Program-made: the position numbers and the translations under genes
The notes under the pieces: model-generated
What the model saw: only the letters and a program-made list of their open reading frames with translations
Told to the model about the DNA's origin: nothing
The model's database searches: none
Shown here: positions 1 through 12,139 of the stretch, piece by piece
How the letters are laid out: every line of letters starts with the position of its first letter
Numbering within the stretch: the first letter of the stretch is position 1
Assembly (NCBI GenBank): GCA_013397075.1
Contig: VWZS01003937.1
Coordinates: forward strand, 4,360,100-4,424,099
Reading direction: 5' to 3'
Length of the DNA stretch: 64,000 nucleotides
From: Rhabdornis inornatus
Lineage: Eukaryota > Chordata > Aves > Passeriformes > Rhabdornithidae

Positions 1-3000
1 GTCATGCATACCAAAAAAACAGTGTATGGCAGACTTAAAAGAGAAACAAATAAAATATAATGGGAAATTAAGGGGGAGAACCATGGAACAGCCTTCATAA
101 ATTAGGTGGACCTTTGGGCTACATTACATATTTGTAATATATAATCTGATGGAACAAACTGCTGTGAAAATGCTTATTTCACCTAGGAGTCTTCACGTGT
201 TTTATTATTCAGTAGGTTTTTTTTTTCATGAACAGGAAGGTTTTTATTTAATTTTGAGAAAAAGGCAGAAGGGAAAAATAAAGCACTCTGGCTCATATAA
301 TTTCTGTAGAAGGAAAAGGATGGTGTGGGAGAAGGAGGCATTTGTACCTATCCAAGCCCATCGCAGAGACACCCTGTGAGTGCAATTCAGACACATCAGG
401 GGAGATGTTGGTAACACAGCTAGTTAGGACAGCAGTCATACCTCATGACATAAGCTGATCTACAGCAAAGTCTACAGCTGAGGCCCAGCAAAATAATTCC
501 CCTCTGGAATTGAACTCCAGAGAAGTCTTCACCTTTGCCTGAAATATTTAGCACTTACCATGCTGGGAGGCATAGAGTTTGACTTGATGGCCCTTTGATC
601 TCTCCTGGTTCTTTAATTGCACACCATGCATTTCTGAGCAACTGGACATTATTTTCCATGCAATCCTCCTTACAAAAATAACCCCTTTATTGGTCCATAG
701 TTCCCACTGGTCATATTTCATATCCCAAGTCCCCAGTGCTTCTCACTGCCTCTTGGTGCACCAAAAGTGAACTGTAAAGCAGCTAGTGTTTGAACAGCTG
801 CCAGGAAAAGCTCCTACTCGAAGGGCTTGCTTTCCCAGGCAGTGGGTGCTTCATCTTTAAAATCAATCTGATGCATTGGCACAAGCCCAGAGAGTGTTAG
901 TCCATCTGCTGCCTAACTCTCCCAGTTTGTTTGCAGAGGCTTGCTGTCAGCTGTTCAAATCCCTCTTTTTCCCCTCCAAGGAATTTCCTTTTTTTCCCCC
1001 AGGCCTTCACCAGGATTCCATTAATCCCCACTTTACTTTCACTCTTTTAATCAGCTTCCTGAAAGCCGTGGAAGGAAGCTTAGAAGCACATAGAGCAATT
1101 AACACTATCTCTTATTCAGCTGGCATGGTGAGCGTCCTACAATGGAGTAGGTGAGGCAGGAAAAGCTCAGGTTTCTAAGTCAAGAGTTTTGCATGGTCAA
1201 TCCCCAAGCCAAACACCATTTCCCTGTGGAGTTAGAGAACAGGATCCTGCATCCCACACTTTCCTCCCAGCTACTGCAGAAAACAGCAGACTTCAAATCA
1301 CTCCTGGTAAGAAACCAGAAGACTCTCACCTGCTGCCTGGTCTCAGACAAACTCCCACCACCTGGGTACTTGTATCAGACAGTCAGCAACTGCAACGAGT
1401 AAGGACCTCTGGGGCTGTGGGGGTGAGAACGCTGCTGATGGATACAGCAACATATTCTGTGGCTGCTAGCCACCAGTCTGAGGGGATATGCTTTTCACAG
1501 TCCAGGGGTGCCTGGAGTCCCTGGGGAAGGGTTTTCCAAGCTGCATGACAGGTTAACTGCCTGCTAAAGCAGAGCCAAGCCTGCCCCAAAGTTTGGGGCG
1601 GCATCCACCACTTAACACCTGGCTGAGCTCAGGTGTCTAGAGGAACAAGTCTCTGCATCACACTTGACATTCTGTCTCCACCCCTACCATCCTTCACCAC
1701 CTTCTGAAGGTTTCATCTAGGGAGGAGACCATCTCCCAGGCAGGTTAGACTGAAGGACTCTTCAGTCTCTTGAGAAGAGCCCAATAGCTGCAGGAGCAGG
1801 ATGTACCTTGTGCATGCCCTGGCTTACTCCTGAATGACCCCTGGCCATAGTTCTCTGGGAAGAGCTGTAGCCAACCCCTTCTCCCTTCTCAGTGCAGAGC
1901 AGAAGTGAACACCAGCATGGACAGGCACCGACCTCCACCCCACAGGGCAGCCACTGGAGGATGACATTGTTTTCCCTTTAGGGCATCCCAAAGCTGCTGA
2001 ACATCTCCTCTGGACAGGAGGAGAGATGGGTTTGGCTTTACCAGCACCCAGTTTCTCTCTCTCCCTGCCTCCTGCCTGTGGCCACGCTCTGTGACACAGA
2101 GCTTCAGTCCATACTGCAGCACTCCTGCTGCCCCAGCCCCAAACAAAGGCAGCCATTCAGCCCCGGCTGTGCAGGGGTTTAATGCTACACATGAACATCT
2201 ACCATTGTCGCCAGCACTGCAGCACAGAGAAGTTACATGCAAATTGTCTTTGTTCCCGAGCACAGATCACCATTTCTTCAGCCCTAGGAGCCAAACAAAC
2301 ACCCTCTGTACTCCCCATTTTTTCCCTGCACATCACCTGCTTGTCAGCTAATACAGAATTTAGCCTTGGGCACAGCCTGCTCACATGCAACAGCATACAG
2401 ATAATCTTCTAGGGCTGTAGCTGTGCATGTATCTGATACACTGGGATGTGCCTCAAAATAAAAACATCAAAGATCAGTCGGGAGGTCAACAAATGACACA
2501 TCTAAAAGGCAGCAGATTTCCTGCCTGTAAGGAAAAGGCATCGCTGCTTCAAAGACTGTCCATCCACAGCTCCTCCACAATGGAGGCAACGGTGACACCA
2601 TGCCTCCAAATCTTGATGCAAGAAATACTACTTCTCCTGCCATGGTTCCTTTTATCCAGAAATAAGAAGATAAAACTGAATCAATGAACTCAGGCTTGAG
2701 ATCAAACAAAATTTCCCATGATAATAATCTTTAAAGGTAGGAAGTAACTTACTGAGGATACCAAGAAAGCCCTGGTTTTGGAGTGGTTAATGCTGTGACA
2801 GAAAACAAATGGCATGCAAAAACTCAACTTTTGACAGAACAGGTGACACGCCATGTAATTTAAAGAGCTTGGTCTGCCAAGACACTTCTCATGTAACAGA
2901 GACATCCCTCTGTGAGACCCCTCGATACACAAATGCCTGGATTCCCGTTATAAACAACTGGACTTCTGGCAAACACTCTGAACCTCCGCCTATTGCAGCT

Positions 3001-6000
3001 CTGTTTCCTCGTGACTAGACGTCAATTAGCACTGAGACAGCTCAGTCTCACGGTGACAGGGATGTGCCCTCCACTCACAGTTCAGACACTTGATTAGTTG
3101 CTACAGCTCAGGAAGACGCTGCTTATCAGCCAAGCCACAGCAGCAGACTGCACGCACACTTAGCCTATCACAAAAGTGAGATAAAAATGTATTTGCTTAA
3201 ATCTTTTTCATTATGGCTTATGCAAACATGTTTTACCTCAGGTTTGGTCACAGTGCACTCGCCTGCCTGAGCCTCCAGCTCATAGCAGGTCGTGCTTTCA
3301 GATCCACAAATCCCAGATTCAAGCCTAGATGATGATGATGCCTAAGGCCATGATGTTCTAACAGAGGGCACAAGATCTGCACAAAGCTGACAGCAAGACT
3401 AAGGTTTGGATTTTATATCAGCCTTATCTCCACAGCATCTGATCAACTCTATCCACTCCCTGCTACCACCTACCTCTGTAAAGCAACAACATTCAGGTCA
3501 CCAGCTTTACAGTTTGTGAGCAATGAAGGAGACAAATATCTAGTTTAGAATAGATGAATCTCCAAATGGCTGATGCATAAAGTGAGAAGCTTAATTTAAA
3601 ATAGCCAAGTATGGGGTTTTCCCCCACATTTAGAAATCTTCATCACCTGCTCAGTAGCTTCTTCAAATACAATAGATACTCACTCTCACAATGCATTGAA
3701 GTAAAACTCCATTTCCATGAGTCAGTTCCTGGTAGAGAGCACAGAGAGCTGGATAGTCCTCTGCCAAGAGGAAATGATTAAAGCCAGAAATCAGCCAAAA
3801 CCATATGGTTACAAAATGCTGGGGTTCCCCACCCACTCTGTAAGGGCAGGACAGACTTCTTGCAGATGTTGAGAATCTTTCCTTGGCTCACAAAATGCAG
3901 ATGAGCACATCTGATCAACTCTTAGCTGTGAAAATACCCAACCCAAGACAGGAGGAACTAAAGGATGAACAGAATAGCATGGCTTAGTGCAGATGGCCCA
4001 TCATCAGACTGGCAAATGGCAGGGCTTATAATTTTCATACTGTTGCAGAAGACCCCCAGAAGTTGTTGTCAGCAGAATCAGGGAAAGAGATGGCATTTTG
4101 GAAGGTGCACATGGAAAACAAGAGTTAAAAAATCTTGAAACATTTAGAGAAGGTGAAGCTGCTTAGAAGTTTGCTAGAGAGGATGGCTTCACCTCAAGTT
4201 GTCTTACACACCACATCTATTCCTCAGACCAATTTAAGCTCTCAAAGCCTGAGAGTTATGGACATAGTTACCACATCTGGCTGGGGGAATATTTCACCTG
4301 CAGTACTGAGCTGCAGCTTCGCTTTTATTTAACAATCACAATAACAGCCCACATTTCTGGAACCTAAGGAATGCTGTAGTGCAGGCAAAAATTATTTCTG
4401 TAATCACTGTGCAAACAGAGGAAGTGCACGAAGGGGTGAAAAGCTGCAGATGCTGGGATATGGCACTTAGGAAGGAGGACACACTGCCTGACAGGGATGA
4501 CCCTGCCCGGGACTGAAGATTTGCACCTGGGCAAGATGAAGGCTCATGAGTGTAGCTGTCCACAAGAGCTGAGCACGGAGCCACCTCAGCCTTTGCTCAG
4601 TCAGAGAGCAGTGGAAGACATTACCTTTAATAAAGGCTACAGCACAAGGAGCACACATCACATCCCAGCTTATGCAGCCACAGTTGGGTAGGGCTCCCCT
4701 CGAGTGCTAAACACCTTGAGACGGAAAAGTGCCACATTCCATAGGAATCCAAGGCAAGGAGAATGCAACCACCCATACTGTAACACATGCCACACAGTCT
4801 CCAAGAGCTGCTTTTCAAAGCTCTGGAAGTTTGCCACTCCAGCTATGATCTGCCAGCTGCAAAAAATGTCTCACTGTGGCCTTGCTCACCTGCAGCCTAC
4901 ATTGGCTCCAAAAGAAAGGGAAGACAGGGCTACCTACCATGGCAGGGCTTTTTTGTTTTAGCTTTTTAGCCTTAACCTTTCCCATTCCATACTGAAATTC
5001 CCATCCCAGCGGTCTTTGAAAAAACAAAATAAACACATTCTTGAAGTACTATGAATAGAAACAGCAGGGCAGACCTTGCTTTGAACTCAGATGCACTGGT
5101 GATTTCTTCCAGGGAGTTTTTGACTTTAACATTTCCTACTAGCTTTGAAACAAAATCCTGAAGCAGACCTGCATCTGAACTTGTGAATTTTTCCTTTTAA
5201 AATTGTCCCAAAAGGATGGACTCCCAAGCTGTCTGGTCCCTAAACAACAGGGGTGTTATCAGTGAACCTTGAAGTAATGGAGCCTTAGTGGCTTATCTCA
5301 TTCACTGAACAAGGCTTAAAGCTCAGTTCTAGGTACAGAAGGGAAACTGGATTACAAGACCTGCAACCATAAGCTTTATTTTGCTCTGGTCCAGTTTCAC
5401 TCCCTTATTTCTCTTTTGCTGCAGAGCTCCCATGTTGCTCAAAGAAAGAGAATCCATTCTTGTGTGAAGTCCAAAGCAAGGCTTTAAAGCCAAGGCATGT
5501 CTGTTTTGCCACCAAAGGTGTAAATAACTGCAGTACATCTGGCTGTCCTTTGGCTAGCTTTAAACAAAATGTTTGTGAGGGCAGACCCTGAGGTGCCAGG
5601 GTAATGGGAGCTAAAGGGAAGATACCACCCCCATAACCTCCAAGGCAATTAGTGGCTAAGATTGAAGCTTCACTTTTGGGCTTTGGCATCTGTGAGAAAA
5701 TAGCCAAGAGCTAGTTTGCCTGCTGGTGCTGTGAGTGCCTCCATCTGCAGCACACACATACTGCTGGGCAGAGTGGGAGGTGTGACAGGGCTGAGCTCCA
5801 CCCGCAGCATGCAGGGCCGCAGGGCCAGCACTGCCCAGAGATTTCAGAGGCAACCCCTGCTGGTTGCATTGACCTAGCTGCATCTCCTTAAGGTACTACC
5901 TTGAGTTTTACCAGCTGTGTTTGTCCCACCTGTGTGCCAAGGATTACTGTCCCACTGTCCCATAGCAGGCACAGAGAGAGCAGAAGTGTGTTGGCTTCTC

Positions 6001-9000
6001 TGCAACTCAGCATTTTATTTTTAACCATCCTCTCCAGGTGTTTGGGGTAATGGATCAGGCTTGGAGCTTCAGGGTCTGAGGCAAGACCACAGCTTTGCTA
6101 CACTGATGCTGCCACAGGGAAAGTAACCTCCAGCAGGGTGCAGAGAGATTGCTACAGCCCTGCACTCCTTTGGTTAAACCAGCTGAAGCTTCTCCATCCC
6201 TGGGCTGTAAGAAGCGATTGCCGGTGGTGGAGGGGGGCACCATTCCTGTCACAACAAATAAACTCCGATCACTTCTCAGTGCACATGTTCATCTCACACG
6301 GTCCCTTTGCAGCCTGCCTGCAGTCCATGGCAAATTCTAGACAGCCAAAGGCAGCAAGGGGAAGAGATGAGCTCCTCTGACAGCCAGGCAGGTGGTTAGG
6401 AAGGATCCTTCCATTCCCATCATCCTGTCCTGTCACAAACACTTCTATTTTAAGTCAAGGTTTTATTCCTTCAAGATTTCAGACTAGGTTAGCTCTTCCA
6501 GTAAAAGAGGATGCTGACAAATATCTCCCTGGTCTGACAGAGTTTGAGCAAAGCTGTGGGAGTGTCAAATCCACATTAGCTGAAAGAATTCTTACAAAAT
6601 CCCCAACTTGCTCCACTTGGCCAGCCACTTTCCAAAATGGCACAGGCAGACTACTTTATCCTTAAATCGGGAATTAAGAAATAGAAGAATGGAGCTGATT
6701 ATCCATGTTTATTAAAATCTAAATTTGAGACTCAGAGAATTTATCCTGCCTGCCATCAGCAGTAACATTTTACTCCCTTACTGCTGTATGGAGGCCAACT
6801 TACAATCCGCATTTCTGGAGACCAGCTCCTGGCTATGCTGCTTTTGGGGGCTTTTTTACCACCTCCTCCATGGCATTAAAGAGCCATTCCAATATCTGGT
6901 CTGCTGCTCTGCAGAAGTATTTGCACCACAGAATTGAAAAGCCACCTCTTAGTCTCCTTTCTGAAAGCTATGGTTCATATACAGTGGCTGGATTCACAGT
7001 TAAAAAGAAAATTCAAAACAACACAATCAACCTAACAAGCTTAACCAATAAAATATTAATAGATTCCATTATAATTAACATTATTGGTATTTCCCTTGGT
7101 GTTATTTTTCTTGGTGTTGATACCGGTTCAATAGCACTGCTGAGAATATCTAATTAAAGCATGGATAGAACACAACTCCTGCCCTGAAGAGCTTAATGTC
7201 AAAATTTTGGCTTCATGGAAGATATGTTGCAACCACCGACAGGTTATTGGGTTCACTACAGCAGTAAGTATTTCAAGCTCAATCGACTGTGATGTGATAC
7301 ACAAGAGGTCTGGCAAGATGATCTAGTAGTCCCTCCTGGTCTTAAGCTTGTGAATCTAAATAAACAAGACAGGAAGAAGACAGAGGTGAAATCACTTGGC
7401 AAATGGCAGAGCACTGCAAAAAAAATCACTAAATTCACAGTGCAGCATCCCAGCCACTAAGTCACCGAGTCTCTGAACTTTTCAGGAGCACGTACTTTTT
7501 CAGAGAAAATCTTTTATGTCCTTCCAGCAACATTTACTGTGAGAGTATGAGCAAAACTGCATGAGTATGATAGCAACCACACATTGTGTATTTGTGTGTG
7601 CTGCAAGGGCATGAGCAACAATGCTTGAAGGATAAAGATAGAGAAGGAACATAGGATTTCATTTGCTTTAGATGACAGTTTTCAACACCTTAAACTCCCT
7701 GACATAGTCTTTCATGACCTTCCTCCACCCCTGCAGCTCACCTGCTGTGAAACACTGATAGATTATACGAGTTCTCATAAAAACACCTAAGCTACAAGCA
7801 TATGTAAGAGTCAAATATTCACATAGGCTTTCTTCACCTTTCAATTGCAAACTATTTTCATGTTCTCCTTTTCTGCAGTCCACCCATCCATGACCTCCTT
7901 TTTTCTGCATTTGTGTGTGCTAACATGAATGTTACATAGATGTGCAATTCCATGTAGGTTAGGGAAGACAGAAGCAAGAAAACCTGCACAGCTGTCAGCT
8001 GGGAATTGCAGGGGTAGGTGGAGTTACACCTAGAATCAAATTGTTCCTCTCCTTTCACAGCAGAGCTTAAATTACCTTGGTCTCCTATTCTCATCATCCC
8101 TGTTCCTTTTCATGTCTTTGCTCTTAAAGTTGTTAGGAAAATAATCCATTCAATTGCTTGTAGAAGCTGCCCAAAGATAAATACATTCAGCTAATAAACC
8201 TAGTTAGCAGGATGGAAGGGGAGAATGCCTAATTAATGTATTAATGATTATAATATCCTTTGAAGATGAAATACGCTGAGAGCTATAAGGGCAAGTTTCT
8301 GCCCTCTGAAGTCCCTAGGAATCATGTGCAGAAGCTAATTCTAAACATTACCACTGCTACAGTGTGGCAGCAAAAAAGATGCATGTACCACAGCTCCTCC
8401 TTAACACCCCAGACCTGGATGGAGAAGTGAGCCCATCTTCCAGACACTGATAATTCCAGATACAGTAAGACAACACAGCTACACAATCTCCTCCAAACAC
8501 AGGATCAGAGGAGTAGTGCTATTGCAGGGAAAGGGCATGTGGGTCAAAGGAAGTTTCCAGCTAGTGAAGTTTCCATGGCTCAGAAACAAAACTGTTTCTA
8601 CTCCACAGGTTTCTCCTCATCCAGACAATATTATGCAGGCTGAGATCTGAAGAACAGACTTGCCTCTTGCTGCAGTAAGAAATCTTACTTTACAGCAAGG
8701 GAAAATAAGTTGCTTAGAATGTCCCTTAGATGTCACTGCACAAAAAAAACAACCTGCTAATAACAGGTTTCTTAGTCACACTTCCTTTGCATGTGGCACC
8801 AGGAGGCACATACTCTAGGCTCTCAGTATTATGGGCTTAGGTTATGAAAACTTTCATGAGCATATTTTAAATTTCAGTCTGAAGGAATCAGGTACTAGCA
8901 GCTGACATTTGCATAGCTGTCTCATGAAGACACTGAACACTGACAGTGAACACTGAACAAAGCCTAGAAAAAAAAGTAAAATGCACACTAAAACAACAGT

Positions 9001-11379
9001 AAGATTCACTTACATCTTGTGAGAAGACAAGAGGGGCAGCAATTATGCAGCCAGTCAGCATATTTTCTGGGGATATCACTGGGGATACTGTGGATCAGCT
9101 AAATAATGCTGTATCACTCATCTTTGTAGCAGTCTAAAAAAAAAAAAATCTCAGTTCCCTTAGACGCCCATAGAGCATTAAAAATTCTGCAGACTTCACA
9201 AATCTCTTGTGGGGAAGACTCCTGTCTGTGTCAAAGGCCAAAGGAGGCAAGGCCTCAGCAAGCAAAGCACACAGGTGACCTGCAGCAGGTACAAGACCAA
9301 AGCCACCACAAAGCCCCAAGCTTTACTCCCAGCCATGGGTGCTCAAAATCAGGTGCACCCCTGAGCCTCGGGAGCAGGAACAAGCAGCAACCACTTGCAT
9401 TTGGGCAGACCAGCTGTGCTCAAGTGGCAGTGGTTTTTTGCCAGGCTAAAATCAGCATCTGTTCGTTCTGGTGTCTCTCCTCAAGTGATAAGCACCAATG
9501 GCCACTTTCCTTTCAGAGGATTATGGGCTGACAATTACTGGATGAAGAGTGATAAATCAGCCTTTTCTCCACGAGTTAATACACTCTCTGATAAAGCTGA
9601 GGCTTTGTTTGCACAGACCACATAATTTACCGATGGCAGTATTGATCAAATTGTCTTTTATGGATTTGTCTGCTTATTCTCCAACATGAAATTTTGATCT
9701 TTTGGTTTTTTTCTCTTTGGTACACGGTCCTTTACTCTTCCTTTCTTTTCCTGGTATATTAACAAATCCCAAATCCAAGAACACTCTTCCCTGGGGTTAC
9801 TAGAGGGAACTCCCACCTGCTGCTCTAAAACTGGCATAAAAACCTAAACACAAATCAATCACTTCTTCCCACAATGTTGTTTCTTCTCCCACCCACCGTC
9901 TCTCACACCTGGCAGTGAGCAAATGCCTGTTCACAATTCACACTACTGCACACATGGTGGCCCTAAAGGTTTCCAGGTGCTTGGAGCAGACCAAATAAAG
10001 CAATGGATGTTTAAGATGTATTGAAAATCAGGAACAGCCTGGTTTTCTAAGCTGCTCTTCTTTCAGCTACCAGAAACTTCTTTCTGTCTTGTAAGTTGCT
10101 GATTCCTACCCAAAATTAAATCATTAATAAAGCCATCTCAGCAGAGTCTTGACAATAGACTGGATGCATCCTAGACGTCCATTCCTCTCTTTTTCTTCTC
10201 TCCCTTCCTACAGCAGAAGCAGCCCATGGTTGTCAATCTTAGGACAGCAATGCACCAGCTTTGTGCACATTCCTGAGCAGCACCAGCACAGCTCTCTGAA
10301 AGCCTGGAGAACCAATCCCTCAAGCAGAGGCTGTAAAAATAAAACCAGGGATACCTGAACCTAACACAAAACTTGAACGGATGAATTAACAGGGAACCTG
10401 TCCCCAATTTTCCTCTCCTTTTACTCTTTGTTTGCTTTCCAAATCCTCTCTGCCAGCTATCAGCAAAAACAACCTGTCCTCTGGTTGTGGGGAAGAAATG
10501 AAAAGGCATTCCAGTGACTTCCCAGCTGGAAAGAGGACCCAGGCCCTCCAGCAGCCTCCACAAGATGTCTAATTCAGAGCAGATCATCTGTGGAACTTCC
10601 TTCAAGAAGCAATTCTGAATCCAACTTCTACAAATTGTATTTAAAATAATGACAACTGCTTTGGGGCAGAAATTGGTCTCCACCAATCTTAAAAGAGAAG
10701 CCTCAGGAGCACATGTCAGAATGAAGCTCTCCTGAAATAAACAAGTCTACACCTAGAAAGGACTAAGCAGTCACCACTTGAAAACCATGCCAGGCCTGTA
10801 CCTCTTGCCATTCTATGCTTGCATTAGAAAATTCCTACAAAAGATAAAATTGATTTGGTCATTTTTGTTTGCTACCATCTTCAGAAATAGGTACAAAAAT
10901 GTCAGTATCCTTCTTTGGAAGTAAAGGGATGGCAATACAGCTTAGTCACTTGGAGGGCATTTATTTATTCTTCCCAGATTCTCTTAAAGAACTGCCAAAG
11001 GGTTTGCTAGAGGGCTCTCCTAGACTAAAACTTCTGAGAAAGTCACAGCGACACACTTTCTTTCACGTATTTTCCAGACTTTAAAGTAAATTAAAAAAAC
11101 AAAAAAAACTTCCATATTTTTTTACAAGGTATGTGAATACAAATCAGTACCACTCCAGAGCAAGTCAGATTTCACTTCTGCTTGTTTGTGACATAAATAT
11201 TACTGGGTGGGTATGTACAATAACAGAAGCCTCTTCCTTTTTGGAAATTTTGACTGCTTGCAGAATACATCACTGATCATTCAGCAGCAAATGTCAGTAC
11301 TGCCTACAATGGCACTTCTGCATGTTTCTCATTGAAAAAAATCAAGCAGCCATTTAGCTGGAAGAAAAAAAATTTGTTC
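1..11379. other. Intergenic DNA 3' of URB2, no gene seen
   Basis: No exon of a known family was recognised on either strand. ORFs are short apart from a 171-codon minus frame at 10,171-10,686 that lacks an early ATG. By synteny with human, GALNT2 should lie beyond the left edge. Regulatory or lncRNA content cannot be judged from sequence alone. Confidence 0.6.
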
Positions 11380-12130
11380 TGTGTTGAGGAATTCACTACT
11401 TCCCTGGGGAGATTACTCCAATGGCCAATTGTTCTCTCTGTGAAAAATTTTCCTCTTGTGTCCAGTTGGAACATCCCCAGTTTTACCATTAGCCTTTGTG
11501 TTTTCCATGTGATTCCTTGTCAAAAGGGAGTCTTCATCTTCCTGGTAGCCACCCTTTAAATACAGGAATACAGTGATAAGGTCTCCCTCTAAACCTTATT
11601 TTCTCAAGGCTAAACAAACCCAGTTGTCTCTGCCTTTCTTCCCATGGAAAGCTTCCCAGTCCTTCGATCATCACTGTGGCCCTTCCCTGGACCTTCTCCA
11701 GCCTGTCCACATCTATTTTGCATAGCACGGAATAAAATTGATCACATTATTCCTGGTGTGGTCTGACAAGCACTGAATAGAGTGGGATAATGACTTCTTT
11801 CTGTCTGCTGGTGATGCCCTCGTTGATGGGATTGACTATCCCATTGGATTTCTTTGCTGCAGAAGCCCACGTTCACTCATACTGAGCTTTTTGTTCATTG
11901 GGACACACAGGTTCCTGTCCACAGAGCTGCACCCCACATGGGCAAATCCCAGCTTGTGCTGGACTCTTCAATTATGTTTTCCCAGGTGCAAGATCCTATG
12001 TTTGTCTTTGTTGAACTTCACAAGATTTCATCAGCCCAGCCTTCCAGCCTATCCAGGTCTTCTTGCAGCTTGGCTCTCCTGTCCCAGGTATTCACTTCCC
12101 CACTCAGTTCAGCAAACTGTGTCACTGGAG
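11380..12130 (-). repeat. CR1 LINE fragment, antisense to the window, about 750 bp
   Basis: On the minus strand this carries the end of CR1 ORF2. A degenerate frame reads DRLEKVQGRATVMIEGL, then ERQRQLGLFSLEK, and later TRGKFFTERTIGHWSNLPREVV, all hallmarks of the CR1 3' coding end. The 5' part includes the familiar CR1 stretch encoding a tail around gaagttcaac. The copy is 5'-truncated and inactive, with stops and frame changes. Boundaries are approximate. Confidence 0.9.
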
Positions 12131-12139
12131 ACATTTAAT

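Noticed and set aside
8931..8960. Imperfect 13-bp repeat (tgaacactga twice)
   Set aside because: Too short and imperfect to be more than local slippage.
11534..11728. Minus-strand ORF with LEKVQ...LGLFSLEK as a host gene
   Set aside because: It is the decayed end of CR1 ORF2, a repeat, not a host gene.
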